From Bacillota bacterium (GTDB taxonomy: Bacteria > Bacillota > Bacilli > Alicyclobacillales > SLC66), in NCBI GenBank assembly GCA_021828865.1, contig JAJZCW010000003.1:62001-126000 (forward strand): a DNA stretch of 64,000 bases. The letters are read 5' to 3'. Under the pieces are notes generated by a model, which worked only from the letters and a program-made list of their open reading frames with translations, had not been told where the DNA came from and did not search any database. A program made the position numbers and the translations under genes. Position 1 is the stretch's first letter; the number at the start of each line of letters is the position of its first letter. Shown here in pieces: positions 41,595-48,808 of this stretch.

Positions 41595-41752
41595 AAAAAT
41601 CAATCGGCCTCCGCCGAAGACGAAGACCGATCCGAAAGGCAATCACGCGAAATTAAGTACATTTCGATTACACCCGTTCAGTGTCCTCGACCTCGGCAGG
41701 CTCATCAGGATTAAGCCGTCAAACGGCACCTGCTGTCTACAGTCAGACATAC
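41595..41752 (-). ncRNA. L10 leader RNA with attenuator
   Basis: The 229-base gap between rplA and rplJ holds the conserved L10-leader core: ACAGCAGGTGCCG, GACGGCTTAAT and CCTGCCGAGGT (about 41690-41750), the kink-turn-containing site bound by L10(L12)4. It ends in an intrinsic-terminator-like hairpin, ATCGGTC…GGCCGAT with GATTTTT (41595-41631), so regulation by premature termination as well as by binding near the ribosome site is likely. Recognition is from the conserved core; the fold was not computed. Confidence 0.85.
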
Positions 41753-41759
41753 GTTATGC

Positions 41760-41788
41760 AGTTTATCAAAGCGCCTGCCAGGTTGCAA
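41760..41788 (-). promoter_or_regulatory. Promoter of rplJ-rplL
   Basis: -35 TTGCAA (41783-41788), 17-bp spacer, -10 TAAACT (41760-41765), placed so that transcription begins at the L10 leader. Confidence 0.6.
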
Positions 41789-41807
41789 GCCTAATCAATC
41801 AGTTCCA

Positions 41808-42485
41808 TTATTGGACGTTGAGCGAAATGCCAGGTCCCATCGTGCTGCTAATACTCACACCACGGACATATTGTCCTTTTGCTGCTGCAGGTTTTGCCTT
41901 TTGCAATGCATCCAGCACCGTGTTGAAGTTTTCTAGTAATTTTTCCGTAGGGAATGAGACTTTACCAAGCACTGCATGCACATTGGCGCCTTTATCCAAT
42001 CGGTATTCCACTTTACCAGCTTTGACTTCTTCCACCGCACGCTTCACGTCAAACGTAACCGTTCCGGTTTTAGGATTGGGCATTAAACCGCGTGGTCCCA
42101 GTACGCGACCGAGTTTACCAACGCTCGCCATCATGTCAGGCGTTGCGACTGCGGCATCAAATTCCAACCAACCGCCTGCAATACGGCTGACCAAATCTTC
42201 GTCACCAACTACATCTGCACCGGCTTGTTCCGCTTCCTTTGCCTTGTCGCCCTTTGCAAAAACGACGAGACGGACAGAACGCCCTGTTCCGTTTGGAAGT
42301 ACTACCGCGCCGCGGATCTGCTGATCGTTTTTACGCGGGTCTAGTCCCAATCGGAACGCCACTTCCACTGTCGCATCAAACTTGACGGTGGCTGTTTTTT
42401 TCAACAACTCAAACGCCTCTGCTGGATCGTACAGCTTGTCTTTTTCAACGAGCTTTACCGCATCCATGTACTTCTTGCCAGCCAT
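41808..42485 (-). CDS. rplA: 50S ribosomal protein L1
   Basis: 225 residues; the L1 stalk protein. [22 protein letters not shown] and [21 protein letters not shown] are signatures. ATG 42485 after AAGGAGG is chosen over an ATG two codons upstream. In other bacteria L1 represses its own operon by binding the rplK leader. Confidence 0.98.
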   Translation of the reverse strand: MAGKKYMDAVKLVEKDKLYDPAEAFELLKKTATVKFDATVEVAFRLGLDPRKNDQQIRGAVVLPNGTGRSVRLVVFAKGDKAKEAEQAGADVVGDEDLVSRIAGGWLEFDAAVATPDMMASVGKLGRVLGPRGLMPNPKTGTVTFDVKRAVEEVKAGKVEYRLDKGANVHAVLGKVSFPTEKLLENFNTVLDALQKAKPAAAKGQYVRGVSISSTMGPGISLNVQ

Positions 42486-42567
42486 GTACAATCCTCCTTA
42501 TTGGTGGTCTGCGAAGCGATATGCTGTGCTTGCCGCTTCTCCCACGTGTAAAGGCCACACCCGACCC

Positions 42568-42993
42568 TTACTCGACAACGGTGATACCCATCGAGCGTGC
42601 CGTGCCCTCGATCATGCGCATCGCTGCCTCGACAGTAGCCGCATTGAGGTCGACCATTTTCGTTTCTGCGATTTCGCGAACCTTATCACGCGAAATCTTG
42701 CCCACTTTTTTCTTATTTGGTTCTCCTGATCCCGATTCGATCCCGATTGCTTTTTTGAGCAGGACTGAAGCCGGAGGGGTTTTCAGTTCAAACGTGAACG
42801 AGCGGTCTTCATAAACCGTGATCACAACCGGGATAATAGTACCCGCTTGATCCGCCGTCCTTGCGTTGAACTCCTTACAAAATTGCATGATGTTAACACC
42901 CGCTTGACCCAAAGCCGGACCAATCGGTGGTGCCGGAGTGGCTTTGCCTCCCTGAACCTGGAGTTTGACGAGTTTCATGATTCTCTTTGCCAC
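42568..42993 (-). CDS. rplK: 50S ribosomal protein L11
   Basis: 141 residues, the standard length, from GTG 42993 fixed by AGAGAGGTG; the frame is open 18 codons farther without support. The proline-rich [24 protein letters not shown] region, binding site of thiostrepton and partner of RelA activation, is intact. Confidence 0.98.
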   Translation of the reverse strand: MAKRIMKLVKLQVQGGKATPAPPIGPALGQAGVNIMQFCKEFNARTADQAGTIIPVVITVYEDRSFTFELKTPPASVLLKKAIGIESGSGEPNKKKVGKISRDKVREIAETKMVDLNAATVEAAMRMIEGTARSMGITVVE

Positions 42994-43102
42994 TGGACAC
43001 ACCTCTCTTTCTTCAAAATGTGGTATGACGGGCGCAGGGCACCCCACGACCTCCCACTACGAGCCAATGAACACATCGTAGCCATTGCATACAGCAATTT
43101 GT

Positions 43103-43132
43103 ATTATAGTTTCTCGATCTGATCAAAATCAA
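43103..43132 (-). promoter_or_regulatory. Candidate promoter of rplK-rplA
   Basis: -35 TTGATT (43127-43132), 18-bp spacer, -10 TATAAT (43103-43108), within the last codons of nusG. Confidence 0.5.
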
Positions 43133-43649
43133 GCTCTACAGGGGTATCCCGTCCAAACATGGAGACGAGCACCCGCACTTTCTGCTTCTCCTGATCAATT
43201 TCGTCAATGGTACCGACAAAGTCAGCAAACGGACCCGCAATAATCCGAACTGGTTCTTTCAGTTCGAAGTTAAAGCGCATCTTAACCTCCTCTTCACCCA
43301 TATGCCGCATGATCGACATCACTTCGCTAGAATGAAGGGGAATTGGTTTAGAGCCCGCACCACTTGAACCGACAAATCCGGTTACGCCAGGTGTATTTCT
43401 CACCACATACCATGAATCGTCCGTCATAATCATTTCCACCAGCACATACCCAGGGAAAACCTTACGCTTCACCGGGCGGCGCTTGCCGTTCTTGACCTCG
43501 ATTTCTTCCTCGGTCGGCACGAGCACTCGGAAGATCTTGTCGGACATGTCCATGGATGCCACTCGGCGCTCCAAATTGTCTTTGACTTTGTTCTCATACC
43601 CAGAATACGTGTGTACCACGTACCAGTGCTTTTCCAGTTGATTATCCAT
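43104..43649 (-). CDS. nusG: Transcription elongation/antitermination factor NusG
   Basis: 181 residues: NGN domain (WYVVHTYSGYENKVKDNLERRV … DDSWYVVRNTPGVTGFVG) that binds the RNA polymerase clamp, and a KOW domain (GPFADFVGTIDEID) that contacts S10 or Rho. ATG 43649 matches the Bacillus N-terminus. The only good ribosome site, AGGAGGT, ends 21 bases upstream of that ATG, with a perfect hairpin in between (see the separate entry), and it begins 10 bases past the secE stop codon. Confidence 0.97.
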   Translation of the reverse strand: MDNQLEKHWYVVHTYSGYENKVKDNLERRVASMDMSDKIFRVLVPTEEEIEVKNGKRRPVKRKVFPGYVLVEMIMTDDSWYVVRNTPGVTGFVGSSGAGSKPIPLHSSEVMSIMRHMGEEEVKMRFNFELKEPVRIIAGPFADFVGTIDEIDQEKQKVRVLVSMFGRDTPVELDFDQIEKL

Positions 43650-43654
43650 TGTCT

Positions 43655-43677
43655 GCGGGTATGCACCCGCACCTCCT
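43655..43677 (-). promoter_or_regulatory. Hairpin between the nusG Shine-Dalgarno and its start codon
   Basis: Read on the minus strand: AGGAGGT (43677-43671), then GCGGGT-GCAT-ACCCGC (43670-43655; six perfect base pairs, four-base loop), then AGACA and ATG. The linear spacing of 21 bases is too long for normal initiation; folding the 16-base hairpin leaves five. This resembles the arrangement known from bacteriophage T4 gene 38, where a hairpin brings the two elements together. Confidence 0.6.
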
Positions 43678-43686
43678 GATATAATC

Positions 43687-43920
43687 TCACCCATTGGCGA
43701 TGCCAATTGCCTGTAACCCGCGCGTCACGAGCACATCGAAACCGTAGGTCAAGAGAAACAACACCACGGAAAGACCAACGACTGTCAACGTGTCTGCCAC
43801 CAGTTCTTTGCGCCTTGGCCAGCGCACTTTTCTCATTTCCGCGAATACTTCCCGAAAATACGTAAAAACGGACCCGTTAACCGAGGTCCTTTCACTCACG
43901 TGCTCGGAGGAATCATTCAC
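43687..43920 (-). CDS. secE: Protein translocase subunit SecE
   Basis: 77 residues: short amphipathic segment (FREVFAEMRKVRWPRRKEL) and a single membrane helix (VVGLSVVLFLLTYGFDVL), the minimal Gram-positive SecE that clamps SecY. Start GTG 43920 after GGGAGGTG. Between rpmG and nusG, its usual place. Confidence 0.96.
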   Translation of the reverse strand: MNDSSEHVSERTSVNGSVFTYFREVFAEMRKVRWPRRKELVADTLTVVGLSVVLFLLTYGFDVLVTRGLQAIGIANG

Positions 43921-43962
43921 TACCCTTGCACCTCCCTGACTCGCCGCTGAATCATGAAACCG

Positions 43963-44112
43963 TTAGCGGGTTTCGCGGTGAATGGTATGAGTGTTACAAT
44001 ACCGACAGAATTTCTTAAATTCAACACGGTCGGGATTGTTTTTCTTGTTTTTAACGGATGTATAGTTTCGCTGTTTGCATTCCGTACAAGCCATGGTGAT
44101 AGTCACACGCAT
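43963..44112 (-). CDS. rpmG: 50S ribosomal protein L33, zinc form
   Basis: 49 residues: [18 protein letters not shown] … [17 protein letters not shown]. Two CxxC pairs (CTEC, CRYC) mark the zinc-binding form. Start ATG 44112 after GGAGGAGGTG. Too short for ordinary gene calls; placed between sigH and secE as in Bacillus. Confidence 0.97.
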   Translation of the reverse strand: MRVTITMACTECKQRNYTSVKNKKNNPDRVEFKKFCRYCNTHTIHRETR

Positions 44113-44230
44113 GCGGAACACCTCCTCCCGCAATCGAAAAATTCCCCGAATACTTTATCATAGGAATGTTTGTAAAGTCAATCTGATTCTACTGATTCAC
44201 TAGTTTAGACCAGTTTGCCTTCCCTTAACC

Positions 44231-44260
44231 AAAAAACCGTCCAGTCTATGCTAGACGGTC
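44231..44260 (-). terminator. Terminator of sigH
   Basis: ACCGTC / GACGGT outer stem with a GTCTA/TAGAC alternative inside and UUUUUU tail; the stem overlaps the last codons of sigH. Confidence 0.75.
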
Positions 44261-44890
44261 TTCCAAATACTTCTCCAGCTTTCGTTTCACGCGCTGCAAT
44301 GCGTTGTCTATCGACTTCACATGGCGACTCAAATCAACGGCGATCTCTTGATAAGATCTCCCGTCTAGATAAAGCATGAGCACATTGCGCTCCAGTTCAC
44401 TGAGTAACTCGCCCATCTTGTACTCAATGTCTGAAAATTCTTCTTGGTGGATGATTAATTCTTCCGGATCCGCCACTCTCACTCCGCCAATGACGTCCAT
44501 CAGCGTGCGATCCGAATCCTCATCATAAATAGGCTTGTCCAGCGATATATAGGAATTCAGCGGCACATGCTTTTGCCTCGTTGCTGTTTTAATGGCTGTA
44601 ATAATTTGACGTGTGATGCAAAGCTCCGCAAACGCCTTAAAAGAGGCCAACTTGTCGTCCCGGTAATCACGTATGGCTTTATAGAGGCCGATCATACCTT
44701 CCTGTACGATGTCTTCGCGATCTGCACCAATCAAAAAATAGGAACGCGCCTTGCCTCTGACGAAGCTCTTGTATTTGTGAATCAAAAATTCAAGCGCTTC
44801 ACCGTCACCAACCCGCACAAACTCTACCAAATCTTCATCCGGGATATCTTCTAGATTTCGTCCAAATGTGGGCGAAAGTTCCACCACCAC
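44246..44890 (-). CDS. sigH: RNA polymerase sigma factor SigH
   Basis: 214 residues, sigma-70 family. Region 2 (FLIHKYKSFVRGKARSYF … DREDIVQEGMIGLYKAIRDY) and region 4 (LSELERNVLMLYLDGRSYQEIAVDLSRHVKSIDNALQRVKRKLE) are complete. In Bacillus SigH starts sporulation (spo0A, spoIIA) and competence genes. The start is a GTG within the run of three at 44890-44882, preceded by GGGGGGA. The yacP/rae1 gene that lies between sigH and rlmB in Bacillus is missing. Confidence 0.95.
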   Translation of the reverse strand: MVVELSPTFGRNLEDIPDEDLVEFVRVGDGEALEFLIHKYKSFVRGKARSYFLIGADREDIVQEGMIGLYKAIRDYRDDKLASFKAFAELCITRQIITAIKTATRQKHVPLNSYISLDKPIYDEDSDRTLMDVIGGVRVADPEELIIHQEEFSDIEYKMGELLSELERNVLMLYLDGRSYQEIAVDLSRHVKSIDNALQRVKRKLEKYLEDRLA

Positions 44891-44996
44891 GCCTATCCCC
44901 CCGGAGAGTCTATCTAGCAATCAGTATTGACAGTATACAAGATTACTTCCAGCAGGGTCAATCCAGAAATCGTTTTCATACCAAAAGTTTCCGAAA

Positions 44997-46037
44997 TTAG
45001 TTGCTCTTTTGTCGAACAGCATCGTATAGGAGAACGGCAGCTGCCACCCCTGCATTCAAAGAATTTAATTCGCCCCGCATCGGCAGCTTGACCAAAAAGT
45101 CACAATGTTCCGCCACCAATCGGCCCATCCCACTTCCTTCACTGCCAATCACAAAGACAATGGGCCCAGTGAGATCCATTTGCCAGTAGTTTTCCTTCGC
45201 ACTTGCATCTGCCCCCACGACCCAATAGCCGTGCTCTTTAAGCTCAGCGATCGCCTGACTAAGGTTTGCCACCCTCGCCACAGGGACATGCTCTATCGCG
45301 CCAGCAGATGCTTTCGCTACAGTGCCTGTGAGCGGAACTGCCCTGCGCTTAGGAATTATCACACCAGCCGCACCAGCACCGTCTGCGGATCTCAGGATGG
45401 CACCAAAGTTCATCGGATCGACAATCCCGTCAAGCAGCAATATAGGGGCATTTTTTTTCGCCTTTGAACGAGCGATGATATCGCTTAGTTCCACGTATTC
45501 TTTGGCCGCAATGTATGCGAGGAGCCCCTGGTGTGTCGCCTTGTTGGAGAGTTCATCCAGCTTGGCCCTGGACACCGTTTGCACAAACGCGCCCTGCGCC
45601 TTCACCTGCGCAATGATGTCTCCCAGAGAACTATTGATGAGGCCATCCTGCACGAGCACCTTATTAATCGGACGATTGCTTTTTATTGCCTCAAGGATTG
45701 CCCTGCGCCCTACGATGTACTCCATTGGCGCGGCCTCTGCACGTTCTTCCCGTTTCGCGCCACCACGTCCATCGCGGCGAGTGTCACGCCTTCCGCCTTG
45801 CTCGCGATCAGGCCTACCCCCATTTGACTTTCCGCGCGCCGGAAAAGAACGCCTACCCCTTCCTTCACTGCCTCTTTCGTCACTTCTTGCGCTCGTTGCG
45901 CTTGAAAAATCCCGGCCTTTTGAACCTGCAGCTTGTCCTTTATACCCCGAGCTTTGACCTCTGGTGCCTGTGCTTTGATCTCTCGCACCTGAACTTTGAC
46001 CTCTTCGGCCAAATGTGGATTGCTGACGGTTGTTCAC
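44997..46037 (-). CDS. rlmB: 23S rRNA (guanosine-2'-O-)-methyltransferase RlmB with disordered N-terminal extension
   Basis: 346 residues. The C-terminal 245 are an ordinary SPOUT methyltransferase: substrate-binding domain (YIVGRRAILEAIKSNRPINKVLV), then the knot motifs LDGIVDPMNFGAILRSADGAGA, VFVIGSEGSGMGRLV and LPMRGELNSLNAGVAAAV. It would methylate the ribose of G2251 in the P loop. The first 100 residues are low-complexity Gly/Arg/Ser/Gln with recurring RGQSSG-, KGQAAG- and RRDTRRDGRGG-like units. Start GTG 46037 after GGAGG; GTGA overlaps the mrnC stop. Confidence 0.93.
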   Translation of the reverse strand: MNNRQQSTFGRRGQSSGARDQSTGTRGQSSGYKGQAAGSKGRDFSSATSARSDERGSEGRGRRSFPARGKSNGGRPDREQGGRRDTRRDGRGGAKREERAEAAPMEYIVGRRAILEAIKSNRPINKVLVQDGLINSSLGDIIAQVKAQGAFVQTVSRAKLDELSNKATHQGLLAYIAAKEYVELSDIIARSKAKKNAPILLLDGIVDPMNFGAILRSADGAGAAGVIIPKRRAVPLTGTVAKASAGAIEHVPVARVANLSQAIAELKEHGYWVVGADASAKENYWQMDLTGPIVFVIGSEGSGMGRLVAEHCDFLVKLPMRGELNSLNAGVAAAVLLYDAVRQKSN

Positions 46038-46429
46038 TTGTTTTCCTCCTTAGTAAAATAAAGTTGCTCTAACACTTCTTGTAGCCTCTCCGTCTTACCG
46101 CTCAAGTACAGATACCCAAGCAGCGCCTCGACGCCCGTGCTCGCCCGGTAGTCCGTCACCTTCGCGTGGTGCCTTGTCGAGCCAGACTTGGCGTTGCGCC
46201 CACGCTTCACGATCAACTGCTCTCGCTCCGAGAGCGTCTCCACGATCGCATATAATCGATCCGCTTGGTTTTCCGCGCGCACCTGACTCACCGCCAATTG
46301 ATGCAGCTTGCGCATCTTGCGCTCGCCGCCAAGCACGAGGCGTGTCCTCACTTCCATTTCCCACACCGCATCGCCAATATAGGCGAGGATGAGCGGAGAC
46401 AGCAGATAAGCCTCTTCTTCACTCAGCAT
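46034..46429 (-). CDS. mrnC: Mini-ribonuclease III
   Basis: 131 residues, a catalytic RNase III domain without the dsRNA-binding domain. LAYIGDAVWEMEVR carries the catalytic Asp region and the later GVEALLGYLYLSG the Glu/Asp partner. Matures 23S rRNA in Bacillus. Start ATG 46429, one base after the cysS stop; overlaps rlmB by four bases, so the three genes are probably coupled. Confidence 0.95.
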   Translation of the reverse strand: MLSEEEAYLLSPLILAYIGDAVWEMEVRTRLVLGGERKMRKLHQLAVSQVRAENQADRLYAIVETLSEREQLIVKRGRNAKSGSTRHHAKVTDYRASTGVEALLGYLYLSGKTERLQEVLEQLYFTKEENK

Positions 46430-46430
46430 C

Positions 46431-47816
46431 CTAATCCCGCCACCACCGGGTGCCTTGCGCCGTATCCTCGACGTGTACGCCCATTTTTATGAGTTCATCC
46501 CTGATCTCATCGCTTTTCGCAAAGTTTCTAGCTAGTCGAGCCTGTGTCCGCTCTGCCACGAGTCGCTCAATCTCTTCTTTATCCGATGCCCTCTCCTGCT
46601 GTTCGAGTCCGTATAGTTCAAGCCACGAGTCCAGTTTTTCCTTATAGGAGAGGAGTCCCTTTCTGGTGATCTCATCTGAGCGCAGGTAGAGATTGATCTC
46701 TCGCACTAAGTCAAAAAGTACCCCAGTGGCGATCGCGGAGTTAAAGTCATCGTCCATCGCTTCGACCAGTCGGTTTTCAAAATCAGACAAATCAATCGCT
46801 TCACCCTCCGGCAAGTAAGGCGATTTCAGTCGTAGCACCACATGCTCATAGCTCGCGTCGATCCGTTGCATGGCCGCCATCATTTGTTGCATCACATCAT
46901 CCGAAAAGTTGATGGGATTCCGGTATTGAGCTGAAATAAGGAACAGTCGTAGCGCCCTGGGGTCGTATTTTTTCGCTAAATCCCGCACATTGATGCTGTT
47001 GCCAAGGGACTTCGACATTTTCTCGTTGTTGATATTAATATACCCATTATGCATGAAATACCTGGCAAGCGGCTCACCAAGCAGCGATTCACTCTGGGCA
47101 ATCTCGTTTTCGTGGTGGGGAAAAATCAGATCGTGCCCACCGCCATGTATGTCAATGTGATCACCTAGGTGCTTATGAATCATCGCCGAGCACTCGATGT
47201 GCCAACCCGGTCTGCCTTTGCCCCATGGGCTATCCCACCACGGCTCGCCCGGCTTGGCGGCTTTCCAGAGCACGAAATCAGTCGCATGGCGTTTGTAATC
47301 GGAGACTTCCACGCGACTGCCGGAGAGGAGTTCATCGAGCGATTGCTTCGATAGTTTCCCGTATTCTTTGAACTTTGGCGTCTCAAAGAGCACATCGCCG
47401 CCCGCCACATAGGCGTAACCTGTCTGAACCAGTCCATCAATGAAGGCAATAATCTCCTCCATCGTTCCCGTCACACGCGGGTGCACATCCGCCTCCTCGA
47501 TGCCGATCGTTTTCGCATCGATGAAATACTCTTCGATAAACCGATTCGCCACCGCTTCCACCGTGGTTTTCAGTTCATTTGCCTTATTAATAAGCTTATC
47601 GTCGACGTCCGTAAAGTTCTGCACAAACTTCACTTCATACCCGCGATACTTTAGGTAGCGCCGGATCATGTCAAAGGTCACAAATGCCCTTGCATTGCCG
47701 ATGTGAAAAAAATTATAGACTGTGGGGCCGCACGAATACATTTTGACGACCCCGGGTTCAATCGTCTCGAGTGTCTCTTTTTTCCCCGTCAATGAGTTAT
47801 ACAACCGAATGGCCAA
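46431..47816 (-). CDS. cysS: Cysteinyl-tRNA synthetase
   Basis: 461 residues. Class I motifs FFHIGNARAF (HIGH) and NEKMSKSLGNS (KMSKS); zinc ligands include Cys in KMYSCGPTVYNF and CSAMIH plus the HGGGHDLIFPHHENE block. TTG 47816 is preferred as start because AAGGAAGGTG precedes it by six bases; a GTG three codons upstream overlaps the ribosome site. Overlaps cysE by 20 bases. Expected to be controlled by the Cys T-box upstream of cysE. Confidence 0.96.
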   Translation of the reverse strand: MAIRLYNSLTGKKETLETIEPGVVKMYSCGPTVYNFFHIGNARAFVTFDMIRRYLKYRGYEVKFVQNFTDVDDKLINKANELKTTVEAVANRFIEEYFIDAKTIGIEEADVHPRVTGTMEEIIAFIDGLVQTGYAYVAGGDVLFETPKFKEYGKLSKQSLDELLSGSRVEVSDYKRHATDFVLWKAAKPGEPWWDSPWGKGRPGWHIECSAMIHKHLGDHIDIHGGGHDLIFPHHENEIAQSESLLGEPLARYFMHNGYININNEKMSKSLGNSINVRDLAKKYDPRALRLFLISAQYRNPINFSDDVMQQMMAAMQRIDASYEHVVLRLKSPYLPEGEAIDLSDFENRLVEAMDDDFNSAIATGVLFDLVREINLYLRSDEITRKGLLSYKEKLDSWLELYGLEQQERASDKEEIERLVAERTQARLARNFAKSDEIRDELIKMGVHVEDTAQGTRWWRD

Positions 47817-48480
47817 ATTGTTCACCTTCCTTAGTCTTTCGAAGCAACTCTTCCATTTCAGCCAACCGCTGCTCCAATTCTTCCACGCGGTCTTCCAACT
47901 GCCTGCATTCTTCGCCGATCACATCAGGCAGGTCAGTCTGATTCAAATCGTCTTCGACTCGCTTTCCGTCTTGCACCACGACCCTAGCAGGAATGCCGAC
48001 TACTGTCGAATTTGGTGGCACAGGATGAAGCACAATCGACCCTGCCCCCACCTTCGCATAATCACCCACCGTCAGCGACCCGAGCACCTTCGCGCCTGTC
48101 GCAACGAGCACGTGATTGCCTAGTGTGGGATGGCGCTTGCCTTTTTCCTTGCCCGTACCGCCGAGTGTGACGCCCTGATACAGCACTACGTAATCGCCGA
48201 CGATCGCCGTCTCCCCAATCACCACGCCAGAGCCGTGATCGATAAAAAGACATCGCCCGATCTTCGCGCCAGGGTGAATCTCAATCCCCGTGATAAACCT
48301 CGCAAACTGTGAAATGATCCTCGCCAAAGTGAACCACTTGATCAGGTAAAAAAAGTGGGATATCCGATAAAACCACACCGCATGCAATCCAGAATAGGTC
48401 AAAAAAATCTCAAAACTAGAACGCGCCGCCGGGTCCATTTCCTTGACAAAGGCGATGTCTTCGCGAATTCGTCGAAACAT
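47797..48480 (-). CDS. cysE: Serine O-acetyltransferase
   Basis: 227 residues: N-terminal helical domain (SGLHAVWFYRISHFF), then a left-handed beta-helix of hexapeptide repeats (IHPGAKIGRCLFIDHGSGVVIGETAIVGDYV) with the catalytic His/Asp in DHGSG, ending in a charged coiled coil (VEELEQRLAEMEELLRK). Makes O-acetylserine for cysteine synthesis. Start ATG 48480. First gene after the T-box. Confidence 0.96.
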   Translation of the reverse strand: MFRRIREDIAFVKEMDPAARSSFEIFLTYSGLHAVWFYRISHFFYLIKWFTLARIISQFARFITGIEIHPGAKIGRCLFIDHGSGVVIGETAIVGDYVVLYQGVTLGGTGKEKGKRHPTLGNHVLVATGAKVLGSLTVGDYAKVGAGSIVLHPVPPNSTVVGIPARVVVQDGKRVEDDLNQTDLPDVIGEECRQLEDRVEELEQRLAEMEELLRKTKEGEQFGHSVV

Positions 48481-48503
48481 CCTGCAACCCTCCTTTTATC
48501 CAT

Positions 48504-48790
48504 AAAAAAACCGCTCTGAGCCCACTCAGAGACGGTATTCCCGCGGTTCCACTCTGTTTTGCGTCATCGTGCCAAAAGCCAAATGCAGCACATGCGCACA
48601 CTTTTACTGGCGTTAACGGGCCACCGTCGGGTTTTACTACAGAAACACATGTCGCCTCTGGTTCTTCCCGCTCGCGCCAGGGGCATTCTGCGGATTGCCG
48701 CTATCCCCATTCCCAGCCTGTCGCAAGACAGAGAGGACTCTCTGTAGGGGCAATGACCGCATACTCTTCCTAGCGTTCGATTGATCAACT
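48504..48790 (-). ncRNA. T-box riboswitch, tRNA-Cys specific, controlling cysE-cysS
   Basis: The 328-base gap between gltX and cysE holds a T-box leader on the minus strand. The T-box core TGGAACCGCGGG is at 48551-48540; an intrinsic terminator (CCGCTCTGAG / CTCAGAGACGG stem, run of seven U, 48504-48535) follows it. In Stem I, the GCGG/CCGC helix is flanked on its 5' side by AGAGTAT and on its 3' side by AGAA-TGC, which places TGC (48685-48683, Cys codon) in the specifier loop. Uncharged tRNA-Cys should pair with specifier and T-box and prevent termination. Confidence 0.93.
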
Positions 48791-48808
48791 ATTTCGTTAT
48801 GTTTATTC

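Noticed and set aside
45322-45957. 211-codon plus-strand open frame opposite rlmB
   Set aside because: Its low-complexity end is the mirror of the Arg/Gly tract of RlmB.
45738-46010. Short repeats that might suggest a CRISPR array
   Set aside because: They are degenerate Gly/Arg/Ser codons inside one open frame, without regular repeat-spacer spacing.
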